Assembly (NCBI GenBank): GCA_016194635.1
Contig: JACQBC010000010.1
Coordinates: forward strand, 124,001-188,000
Reading direction: 5' to 3'
From: Gammaproteobacteria bacterium
GTDB taxonomy: Bacteria > Pseudomonadota > Gammaproteobacteria > UBA6429 > Thiohalophilaceae
DNA: 64,000 nucleotides
The notes under the pieces are model-generated. The model was not told the DNA's origin, did not search any database, and was given only the letters and a program-made list of their open reading frames with translations. The first letter of the stretch is position 1. Each line of letters begins with the position of its first letter. Position numbers and translations under genes: made by a program. Of the stretch, positions 57,546 through 64,000 are shown piece by piece.

Positions 57546-57878
57546 ATGACCCCCTACCAAGACGATATCCAAGCGAAAATTGCCGCGGTACGCCAATCCT
57601 ATTGTGAAGCGTTACCGCAACGGCTCGCGCGTATCCAAACCTTGTGGCAGCTATTGCACGGCGATAGTAACGATCAAGCCAGTTACGACGAATTTTACCG
57701 TTTAATCCATACCATGGCGGGTTCCGCTGAAACCTTTGGATTCCCAGAGCTCACCCAGACGGCGCGCAGAATCGTCCAACAATTAAAAACCGCCGACCCG
57801 GCGCTGATACAAAATCCAGTCATCGCGCAAGAGTTAGAATCGTTGCAACGGATTATTCACAACATAGGTTTGCTATGA
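57546..57878 (+). CDS. Stand-alone Hpt-domain phosphotransfer protein
   Basis: A 110-residue all-helical protein with the histidine phosphotransfer motif FYRLIHTMAGSAETFGFPEL near residue 55, where the phosphorylatable histidine is in IHTMAGSAETFG. The surrounding helices complete a four-helix bundle, ending LESLQRIIHNIGLL. I chose the ATG at 57546, which gives a normal Hpt length; the open frame runs upstream over the acyltransferase gene but there it is a shadow. The gene follows the acyltransferase closely. Its kinase and response regulator are not nearby, so it must work with a hybrid kinase elsewhere. Confidence 0.82.
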   Translation: MTPYQDDIQAKIAAVRQSYCEALPQRLARIQTLWQLLHGDSNDQASYDEFYRLIHTMAGSAETFGFPELTQTARRIVQQLKTADPALIQNPVIAQELESLQRIIHNIGLL

Positions 57879-57882
57879 CAGG

Positions 57883-57912
57883 CAAAAAAACGCCCTGCTT
57901 TGGGGGCAGGGC
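57883..57912 (-). terminator. Minus-strand terminator in the gap before nhaD
   Basis: GCCCTGC (57892-57898) and GCAGGGC (57906-57912) form a 7-base stem. On the minus strand the stem is followed by GTTTTTTTGCC. The plus strand has no T run after the stem, so the terminator serves a minus-strand transcript, although no minus-strand protein gene lies upstream. Confidence 0.7.
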
Positions 57913-58040
57913 AAGGGTGTGTTGCGCATCTCTGCGCAGGGGAGGAATCATCAAGCAACCGAGAAAAACACCAGCTGCATAACCTAACCGTACAAGGTTT
58001 TCGGCGCGGCCCTGGAATTCTTTAATCTTTTTTAACTGTG
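57883..58040 (-). ncRNA. Candidate small RNA ending at the minus-strand terminator
   Basis: The minus strand between about 58040 and 57883 has no credible gene but ends in a good terminator. A possible long stem lies within it: CCGAAAACC around 58000 against the GGTGTTTTTCTCGG region around 57965. No known RNA family comes to mind. The 5' end is a guess, and no firm promoter could be placed. The alternative is that the hairpin terminates only readthrough. Confidence 0.3.
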
Positions 58041-58164
58041 AAAAATTTGATAACACACAAACCCTATGATCCGCCATAACTTAATGTTTTGTATAAAATT
58101 TTGCTAGTATTCTATACCCACGTAAAACTCCTTGGGCTTTTACCGCTGATAATGGTGAGGTCAT

Positions 58165-59601
58165 ATGTTACGACGCTTTAACCGCATTCCCTTAGCATTA
58201 CTCCTGGGTCTATCTCAGAGCAGTTATGCCCATCAAGTATTCCCAGTTGATCACACCCGTAGCGGTTATGCCATTCTAGCCTTGGTGGTTTTTGGGCTCG
58301 CCTATCTGATCGTGATTGGTGAGGAATTTCTGCAGTTACGCAAATCCAAACCGATGATTATTTCCGCCGGTATTATTTGGATCTGCGTTGCCCTGGCCTA
58401 TACCGCGAGCGGACAGGGACCGGTAGCGCAACAGTTGTTCCGCGGCACATTGGAAGAATACGCCGAATTGATGCTGTTCTTACTTTCGGCCATGACGTAC
58501 ATCAACACCTTGCAAGAACGCAGGGTTTTTCTGGCCCTACGCAGCAGCTTGGTGACACGCGGCTTGTCGTTACGCAGTCTTTTTTGGCTCACCGGGTTGC
58601 TGGCATTTTGCATTTCCCCTCTCGCAGACAACCTCACCACCGCCTTGGTTATGTTCGCGGTGGTCATCACCTTGGCCGATAACCAACCGCAATTTTTGGT
58701 GCTTGCCAGCATCAATCTGGTTGTCGCCGCCAATGCCGGGGGCGTTTTCACGCCCTTCGGGGATATCACCACGCTGATGGTCTGGCAAAAAGGCAAGGTG
58801 GGGTTCTTTGAGTTTTTTGACTTGTTCCTGCCCGCACTGGTGAATTGGCTGATCCCGGCGCTGCTGATGTCGCTGGCGGTGCCCAGTGCACGGCCGCAAG
58901 TCTCCAGTGAAAAAATTCAGATGCTGCGAGGTGGTTATACGGTAGTCTTGTTATTCCTGAGCACAATCGGTTTGACGGTTGCATTGCATCAGGTGTTACA
59001 GCTGCCGCCGGTGCTGGGCATGATGACCGGGCTTGGATTACTAAAAATATACGGTTTTTTCCTGCGCCGCGCTGAACTGGCTTCCCCAACCATCCCCGGC
59101 CTGGCGCAACAAGCCGCAGCCGATCCTGAACTGCTCGCGAGGTATTTCAAACCCCGCTACCGTCCATTTGATATCTTCATCAGTATCAAACGCGCCGAGT
59201 GGGATACCCTGTTGTTTTTCTACGGGGTTGTCCTGAGTGTCGGTGGCTTGGGGGCCTTAGGTTATCTGGCCTGGTCATCCCTGGTGTTGTATGGCAACCT
59301 CGGTCCAACCTGGGCCAATATCAGCATCGGTGTATTGTCTGCCGTTGTGGATAATATTCCAGTGATGTACGCGGTTTTGAATATGCAGCCAGACATGCCA
59401 CTGCAGCAGTGGTTATTAGTGACCTTAACCGCGGGCGTTGGCGGTTCACTCTTATCGATAGGTTCTGCGGCCGGAGTGGCCTTGATGGGGCAGGCCCGGG
59501 GGATCTACACCTTCGGGGCGCATATGCGTTGGAGCTGGGCCATCGCCTTAGGTTACGCCGCTAGCATCGGCGTGCATTTGGGGTTAACCACGCTCCACTA
59601 A
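58165..59601 (+). CDS. nhaD: NhaD-type sodium/proton antiporter
   Basis: An inner-membrane antiporter of 478 residues with about 12 helices in the ion-transporter fold. Family features are FGLAYLIVIGEEFLQLRKSK, FCISPLADNLTTALVMFAVV (the DN motif), AANAGGVFTPFGDITTLMVW, VLSAVVDNIPVMYAVLNMQ and SIGSAAGVALMGQARGIYTF. It begins with a signal-like stretch (LALLLGLSQSSYAHQ). The start ATG at 58165 has GGTGAGG 6-7 bases ahead. It exports sodium or lithium in exchange for protons, which is common in marine and alkaliphilic Gammaproteobacteria. It is convergent with dnaQ, 5 bases between the two stops. Confidence 0.92.
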   Translation: MLRRFNRIPLALLLGLSQSSYAHQVFPVDHTRSGYAILALVVFGLAYLIVIGEEFLQLRKSKPMIISAGIIWICVALAYTASGQGPVAQQLFRGTLEEYAELMLFLLSAMTYINTLQERRVFLALRSSLVTRGLSLRSLFWLTGLLAFCISPLADNLTTALVMFAVVITLADNQPQFLVLASINLVVAANAGGVFTPFGDITTLMVWQKGKVGFFEFFDLFLPALVNWLIPALLMSLAVPSARPQVSSEKIQMLRGGYTVVLLFLSTIGLTVALHQVLQLPPVLGMMTGLGLLKIYGFFLRRAELASPTIPGLAQQAAADPELLARYFKPRYRPFDIFISIKRAEWDTLLFFYGVVLSVGGLGALGYLAWSSLVLYGNLGPTWANISIGVLSAVVDNIPVMYAVLNMQPDMPLQQWLLVTLTAGVGGSLLSIGSAAGVALMGQARGIYTFGAHMRWSWAIALGYAASIGVHLGLTTLH

Positions 59602-59606
59602 ATACT

Positions 59607-60347
59607 TTATTCAGAGGGTTTAACGGCTGAGGGCTGTTCTAGTTCTAATTGTTGCCAGACCGATTCCCCGCCCGAGGTCTTAGCGATCGTCCTGAGGCGT
59701 TGCTGATGGGCCGCCAATTCCGCGGGACTGGGCGCTATCACCCGCAGCCGCGCTGAACGGTGCAGACGGGGAGTGTTCGTCTGGGGACGTTCAACCTGTG
59801 GCGCCGATGCCTCTAAGGATAACTTGGCTTGGCCGCCGGTCATAGCCAAATACACTTCCGCTAGTATCTCCGCATCGAGCAAGGCCCCGTGCAAACTGCG
59901 CTGGGTGTTATCCACGTTGTAGCGCTTGCATAACGCATCCAAGTTATTTTTTTGTCCGGGGTGCATCTGCCGCGCCAAGGGCAAGGTATCGACCACCTTG
60001 CAATAGTGGCGGATACCGGGCCAGGCCGCATCAATGCGCATATACTCCGCGTCGAGAAAACCAAGATCAAACGTGGCATTATGAATCACTATTTCAGTAT
60101 CGCGGACAAAGGCCAATAAATCCGCCCCAATCTCCGCAAACCGGGGCTTATCCGCTAAAAATTCGTTTTTAATTCCGTGTACCTCGATCGCACCGTCATC
60201 GATGTGGCGATCCGGATTGAGATAGGTATGAAAGCGATTCTGGGTCAAACGCCGATTAATCAGTTCGACACACCCAATTTCGATGATCCGATGCCCTTCG
60301 CGTACTTCCAGTCCTGTGGTTTCGGTATCTAGTACAATTTGTCGCAT
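59607..60347 (-). CDS. dnaQ: DNA polymerase III epsilon subunit (3'-5' proofreading exonuclease)
   Basis: A 246-residue DEDDh exonuclease. ExoI is RQIVLDTETTGLEVREGHRI, with the first two metal-binding acids. ExoII is IVIHNATFDLGFLDAEYMRI, and ExoIII is SLHGALLDAEILAEVYLAMT, with the active histidine. The C-terminal tail from about residue 185 is proline- and arginine-rich and probably binds the alpha subunit, as in E. coli. It lies downstream of rnhA, with 77 bases between. In E. coli rnhA and dnaQ are neighbours but divergent; here they point the same way. The stop is 5 bases from the end of nhaD. Confidence 0.94.
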   Translation of the reverse strand: MRQIVLDTETTGLEVREGHRIIEIGCVELINRRLTQNRFHTYLNPDRHIDDGAIEVHGIKNEFLADKPRFAEIGADLLAFVRDTEIVIHNATFDLGFLDAEYMRIDAAWPGIRHYCKVVDTLPLARQMHPGQKNNLDALCKRYNVDNTQRSLHGALLDAEILAEVYLAMTGGQAKLSLEASAPQVERPQTNTPRLHRSARLRVIAPSPAELAAHQQRLRTIAKTSGGESVWQQLELEQPSAVKPSE

Positions 60348-60424
60348 TACTGGTTCTCCTCAGGCCCTTGATGGTTGTTGCGTCAGTGCGTAGCGAATGC
60401 GTTGTCCCGGTTATTCGCTATGCT

Positions 60425-60868
60425 TCAGTCACGCCGTAACTCCTCGATCCCACGGCGCGCCAAGGCATCGACCCGCTCATTCTCCACATGCCCGCTGTGT
60501 CCCCGTACCCAGTGCCACTGCACCTGGTGTCGCGCCACTGCGGCATCCAGACGCTGCCACAGGTCGAGATTTTTAACCGGCTTTTTGTCCGCGGTGCGCC
60601 AGCCGCGCGCCTTCCAGCTTCCAATCCATTCTGTGATACCTTTTTTAACATACTGCGAGTCGGTGGTCAGCCGCACCACACAGGGCCGTGACAGGGATTC
60701 CAGGGCGTGAATCGCGGCCATCAGTTCCATACGGTTATTGGTGGTCTGCGCTTCCCCCCCATACAGCTGTTTCTCATGATCGCCGTAGCGGAGTAATGCA
60801 CCCCAGCCCCCCGGTCCCGGATTGCCGGAACAAGCACCATCGGTGAAGATGTCCACCACCTCAGCCAT
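60425..60868 (-). CDS. rnhA: Ribonuclease HI
   Basis: A 147-residue enzyme that cuts the RNA strand of RNA-DNA hybrids. The catalytic acids are in [20 protein letters not shown] (Asp10), [16 protein letters not shown] (Glu48), [20 protein letters not shown] (Asp70) and [15 protein letters not shown] (Asp134), with the basic protrusion [16 protein letters not shown]. The length is normal. The start overlaps the end of the methyltransferase gene by 8 bases, so the two are coupled. The overall order with a yafS-like gene, rnhA, dnaQ and mltD nearby matches the gammaproteobacterial block. Confidence 0.95.
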   Translation of the reverse strand: MAEVVDIFTDGACSGNPGPGGWGALLRYGDHEKQLYGGEAQTTNNRMELMAAIHALESLSRPCVVRLTTDSQYVKKGITEWIGSWKARGWRTADKKPVKNLDLWQRLDAAVARHQVQWHWVRGHSGHVENERVDALARRGIEELRRD

Positions 60869-61652
60869 GACGGGGCCGCGGACGATTCTGGTAGGGCTCC
60901 AGGCCGGCAGGCACTAAACTCGGTGCCCAACGCGGGCGCACAGGGGTCAGCGTAGTCACCCGCTTGCGCGCCACCAACAGGTTGGCCGCTCCTAGAATCG
61001 GCCAGACCTGCTGCCCAACCCGCTCCCACAAGCCCTGACGGCCCAGCAGGGCCTCACTTTGCAAGGGCGGGTGGTAACAATAACCACGGCTGGTCAACAC
61101 TTCAAAACCTAGCAGGGCTAGCCAGTCCTTGAGCCGAGTGGTCCCGAGAAAACGCGCACACCAAGGCGGTGACAATCGCTTCCACGGCAGGTAACGCCGC
61201 GCGCCCCACAGGCTCCAGGGGTTAAAGCTCAGTAATACAATGTGCCCTTCGGGGATCAACACCCGTTCAACTTCGCGCAACACTTCATGCGGGTAATGTG
61301 AGAACTCCAAGGTGTGCGGTAGCACCACAACATCGATGCTATCGGATTGGAGGGGAAGTTGGTGTGGTTCGGCAATCAGGCTGATCGGATGGTGCTCGGG
61401 TTCGGTTCCTGGAAATCCAATCAATACTCGCTGTGAAATCCGACTGCTGGTTAACCAGTCGGCGCTATCCAGCCAGCCAATTTGCACCAAAAAATATCCG
61501 AATAAATTAGCCACAGCCGTTTGTACCAGTTCTCGCTCGTGATGAGCCAACGCCAACCCTAAAGGAGTACGGTACCAGGCTTGTAAAGCCGGCCAGATTT
61601 TGTGCAGTGGCTCACAACGATTAAAGCGTTTTTTACGGGGGATCCATGCCAT
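60861..61652 (-). CDS. YafS-like SAM-dependent methyltransferase
   Basis: A 263-residue protein of the YafS group that lies beside rnhA in many Gammaproteobacteria. Its core includes [20 protein letters not shown] and [20 protein letters not shown], then [20 protein letters not shown], which are methyltransferase motifs II and III. The first SAM-binding motif is weak ([15 protein letters not shown]). I chose the ATG at 61650-61652 ([12 protein letters not shown]), since the 100 upstream residues of the open frame lie antisense to the mltD start and look unlike the family. The gene is divergent from mltD. The methyl acceptor is unknown. Confidence 0.8.
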   Translation of the reverse strand: MAWIPRKKRFNRCEPLHKIWPALQAWYRTPLGLALAHHERELVQTAVANLFGYFLVQIGWLDSADWLTSSRISQRVLIGFPGTEPEHHPISLIAEPHQLPLQSDSIDVVVLPHTLEFSHYPHEVLREVERVLIPEGHIVLLSFNPWSLWGARRYLPWKRLSPPWCARFLGTTRLKDWLALLGFEVLTSRGYCYHPPLQSEALLGRQGLWERVGQQVWPILGAANLLVARKRVTTLTPVRPRWAPSLVPAGLEPYQNRPRPRHG

Positions 61653-61773
61653 GGCCGACGAGTATGACGGATACCACAAACTTATCAAGATTGGTGCGGA
61701 AGGCTTGCACAAGACTTGACCGCCTGACGGCTTACTTCTACCATGTGCCAGGGTCCTGAACAAGAAGTGAAAA

Positions 61774-63486
61774 ATGAAACGTAACGTATTGATAATTACT
61801 ATATTGTTGCCATTAGCGGGTTGTGCCACCCTCACCACAGAACCACCTCCCAAGATCAGTACCGAAACTCCAGCGGTAAGCGTAGCCGTAGCCACTCCAG
61901 CGGCTATGGATACAACGGATACAACCGCCACTGCAGTTGCGCCTAACCACACGGCTACTCCCGCCAGTGAGGATCACGCTAGCGCAACATCCCAGTCAAA
62001 CAACGACGCATTGAGTCCCAATCTGGATATCGCCGCGGAAGACCCCGGCAATATTTGGGATCGGATCCGCGCGGGTTTCGCGATGCCGGATCTCGACAAC
62101 ACGCGGATCGAACAACAGCTGCAATGGTATGTGCGCAATGAAGAGTATTTAGATCGGGTGGTGGAACGCGCCGGTCCCTACATGCGCTTCATCGTGGATA
62201 AACTTGAAAAAGAAAAGATTCCATTGGAGATTGCCCTGCTACCGATCGTGGAAAGCGCCTACCAGCCGTTTGCCTATTCCCACGGCCGGGCCTCGGGGAT
62301 CTGGCAATTCATTCCATCCACCGCCAAGCGTTACGGCCTGGAACAAAATTGGTGGTACGACGGCCGCCGTGATATTTATGCCTCTACCGACGCGGCGATT
62401 CGGTTACTATCAGCGTTACGCGATGAATTTAATGGTGATTGGTTGTTAGCGCTAGCCGCTTATAATTCTGGCAGCCATAACGTGATTCGTGCGATTCGCC
62501 TCAATCAACGCAAACATAAGCCCACGGATTTCTTTTCGTTGAAATTACCGCGTGAAACCCGCGCCTACGTGCCTAAACTGCTGGCGCTTAAAAAGATCGT
62601 CGCCAACCCGGAGAAGTATAAGCTGGATCTTAATCCGATTGCCGATGAACCGTATTTTGAACGGGTGGAAGTGGATTCCCAAATTGATTTAGCGCTGGTT
62701 GCAAAACTTTCCGAGATTGAACTGGATACCATTTATCATCTCAATCCGGGTTTCAACCGCTGGGCCACGGCGCCAGGTGGGCCGCATTTTCTGTTATTGC
62801 CCATCGAAAATGCTGAAACCTTTCGCCTGAACCTGGCCCAGTACCCGGCAGAAAAACGCTTACAGTGGGTACGCCACCAAGTTAAAAAAGGCGATACCCT
62901 TAAACTGATCGCCAGCCATTACCAAACCACACCCGAGTTGATCAAGACCATTAATAAACTGCCCAGCAACAAACTGCGTAACAATCAAAGCCTGATGGTG
63001 CCGGTCGCGAGCCAAGCCCTGGCGAGTTACAAACTCAGCGCCACCGAGCGGTTGAATGAATTACAGAACACCCCGCAAAACGACGGTGTAAAGGTAACCC
63101 AAACGGTGAAGCGCGGTGATACGTGGTGGAGTATCGCGCGCCGTCACAACGTCGGTGTTAAACAATTGGCACGCTGGAACGGTTTGGCCCCACGCGACAA
63201 ACTCGTGCCCGGACAAAGCCTGGTTATTTGGTCGCAGGCTCAGCGCCATAAAGCCGAGCCGGTGAGCCTTACCCAAATCGACAATATTTTAATCCCCGAT
63301 GAGCGCAACATGGTGCAACGCATCGGTTATCGTGTACGCCGTGGGGATTCGTTGGCACGGATCTCACGCAAGTTCAATGTCAGTGTTGATCAAGTACGCC
63401 GCTGGAATCGACTCGCCACCAAATCGCGTTTACGTATCGGCCAGAAAATTCTGTTATATGTCGATGTCACCCAAACATCGGGTTAA
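61774..63486 (+). CDS. mltD: Membrane-bound lytic murein transglycosylase D
   Basis: A 570-residue outer-membrane lipoprotein that cuts the glycan strand of peptidoglycan. The signal peptide ends in the lipobox LPLAGCATL. A low-complexity Thr/Ala-rich linker runs to about residue 90. The SLT domain follows: LEIALLPIVESAYQPFAYSH, with the catalytic glutamate, then GRASGIWQFIPSTAKRYGLE and LLALAAYNSGSHNVIRAIRL. Three LysM repeats are visible: VKKGDTLKLIASHYQTTPEL, VKRGDTWWSIARRHNVGVKQ and VRRGDSLARISRKFNVSVDQ. E. coli MltD has two LysM repeats, so this is a three-repeat form. The gloB gene that usually stands between mltD and yafS is absent. Confidence 0.95.
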   Translation: MKRNVLIITILLPLAGCATLTTEPPPKISTETPAVSVAVATPAAMDTTDTTATAVAPNHTATPASEDHASATSQSNNDALSPNLDIAAEDPGNIWDRIRAGFAMPDLDNTRIEQQLQWYVRNEEYLDRVVERAGPYMRFIVDKLEKEKIPLEIALLPIVESAYQPFAYSHGRASGIWQFIPSTAKRYGLEQNWWYDGRRDIYASTDAAIRLLSALRDEFNGDWLLALAAYNSGSHNVIRAIRLNQRKHKPTDFFSLKLPRETRAYVPKLLALKKIVANPEKYKLDLNPIADEPYFERVEVDSQIDLALVAKLSEIELDTIYHLNPGFNRWATAPGGPHFLLLPIENAETFRLNLAQYPAEKRLQWVRHQVKKGDTLKLIASHYQTTPELIKTINKLPSNKLRNNQSLMVPVASQALASYKLSATERLNELQNTPQNDGVKVTQTVKRGDTWWSIARRHNVGVKQLARWNGLAPRDKLVPGQSLVIWSQAQRHKAEPVSLTQIDNILIPDERNMVQRIGYRVRRGDSLARISRKFNVSVDQVRRWNRLATKSRLRIGQKILLYVDVTQTSG

Positions 63487-63500
63487 GGTATAAACTCGGA

Positions 63501-64000
63501 TTAGCGCCACAAGGAAGCCTGTAACAGTTTGCGGGTATAGGTTTGCTGTGGCGCTGTAAACAAGCCCAACGTCTCTCCCTGTTCCACCACGCGCCCGTCC
63601 TGCAGTACCACGATACGATGCGCCATGGCGCGTATCACATTGAGGTCATGGGAAATAAAGATATAACTGATATGGTACCGGTTCTGAATATCCACTAACA
63701 ATTCCAATACCTGCTTCTGCACTGAAACGTCCAAGGCGCTGGTGGGCTCATCCAGCAAAATTAATTTTGGCTCCAAAACCAGCGCACGCGCAATCGCGAT
63801 ACGCTGACGCTGCCCGCCAGAAAACTCGTGCGGGTAACGCCATAACATGTCCTGCTCGAGACCCACTTCGGTCAGTACCTTGAGGACACGCCGCCGGTGT
63901 TCTTGGGCCGACTGCCGTGAAAAATGTATTCCCAAGCCTTCACGGATGATCTGTTCTACCGTCATGCGGGGTGACAGCGAGGAAAAAGGATCTTGAAATA
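63501..64000 (-). CDS. ABC transporter ATP-binding protein, YejF/OppF-like (5' part outside window)
   Basis: The minus-strand frame runs off the window edge, giving the last 166 or so residues of a peptide-type ABC ATPase. The Q-loop region FQDPFSSLSPRMTVEQIIRE is at the edge. Then come the signature EFSGGQRQRIAIARALVLEP, Walker B KLILLDEPTSALDVSVQKQV and the H-loop ISYIFISHDLNVIRAMAHRI. The SPRMTVEQII-type segment is typical of the C-terminal half of YejF, the double ATPase of the microcin C/peptide importer, but OppF or DppF cannot be excluded without the N-terminal part. It is convergent with mltD, 14 bases between the stops. Confidence 0.88.
   Translation of the reverse strand, partial: FQDPFSSLSPRMTVEQIIREGLGIHFSRQSAQEHRRRVLKVLTEVGLEQDMLWRYPHEFSGGQRQRIAIARALVLEPKLILLDEPTSALDVSVQKQVLELLVDIQNRYHISYIFISHDLNVIRAMAHRIVVLQDGRVVEQGETLGLFTAPQQTYTRKLLQASLWR

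Noticed and set aside
61653-61952. A 100-residue extension of the YafS-like methyltransferase
   Set aside because: It lies antisense to the start of mltD and its lipoprotein signal, and the family starts at MAWIPRKK.

Overview
The window looks like a gammaproteobacterial chromosome segment. The evidence is the linked translation genes gltX, glnS, tRNA-Ala and tRNA-Glu, the dnaQ–rnhA–(yafS-like methyltransferase)–mltD neighbourhood familiar from Gammaproteobacteria, an MdtABC-type RND efflux operon and an NhaD-type antiporter. Genus cannot be fixed from the sequence alone.

Region 1 (1–28,827, almost all minus strand) is an exopolysaccharide/exosortase locus. Read in the direction of transcription it runs: outer-membrane export protein (Wza-like), beta-barrel protein, Wzz/GNVR chain-length protein, CpsD-type ATPase, TIGR03790-type protein, UDP-ManNAcA synthesis (wecC, wecB), methyltransferase, flippase, a secreted protein of unknown function, Wzy-like polymerase, glycosyltransferases, methyltransferase, asparagine synthase-like amidotransferase, bi-domain oxidoreductase, heparinase-like protein, glycosyltransferase, exosortase fused to EpsI, long WecA-like initiating transferase, and a TPR lipoprotein cut by the window edge. 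One methyltransferase (9270) points the other way. The centre (about 12–20.6 kb) is visibly AT-rich, as is usual for exchanged O-antigen/EPS cassettes. A 181-bp inverted-repeat element sits at the end of the heparinase-like gene and supplies its stop codon.

Region 2 (29–35 kb) holds secreted phosphatase-type proteins (a PhoA-family alkaline phosphatase, a small periplasmic protein and a type I phosphodiesterase-like protein), an LprI-domain protein and the 3' part of a nicotinate phosphoribosyltransferase gene. Region 3 (35.8–40.6 kb) has a stand-alone EF-G, an almost 1-kb gap with stacked terminators, an HNH endonuclease, and the wreck of an RNA-repair operon: a Ro60/TROVE gene broken by frameshifts and a stop, joined to the last 48 codons of rtcB.

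Region 4 (40.6–53.3 kb) begins with tRNA-Glu, a small membrane protein, tRNA-Ala, glnS and gltX. Divergent from gltX is the 5' two-thirds of a tRNA-Val(CAC), which breaks off inside the 3' end of an outer-membrane efflux gene; that gene ends in antisense tRNA sequence. Behind it is a complete MFP–RND–RND set. Region 5 (53.4–64 kb) carries a fatty acyl-AMP ligase fused to an ACP beside a cytochrome P450, an acyltransferase with an Hpt protein, NhaD, dnaQ/rnhA/methyltransferase, mltD, and the end of a YejF-like ABC ATPase that runs off the window.

The most notable items are the decayed Ro60–RtcB locus, the tRNA-Val/efflux-gene chimera and the small inverted-repeat element.
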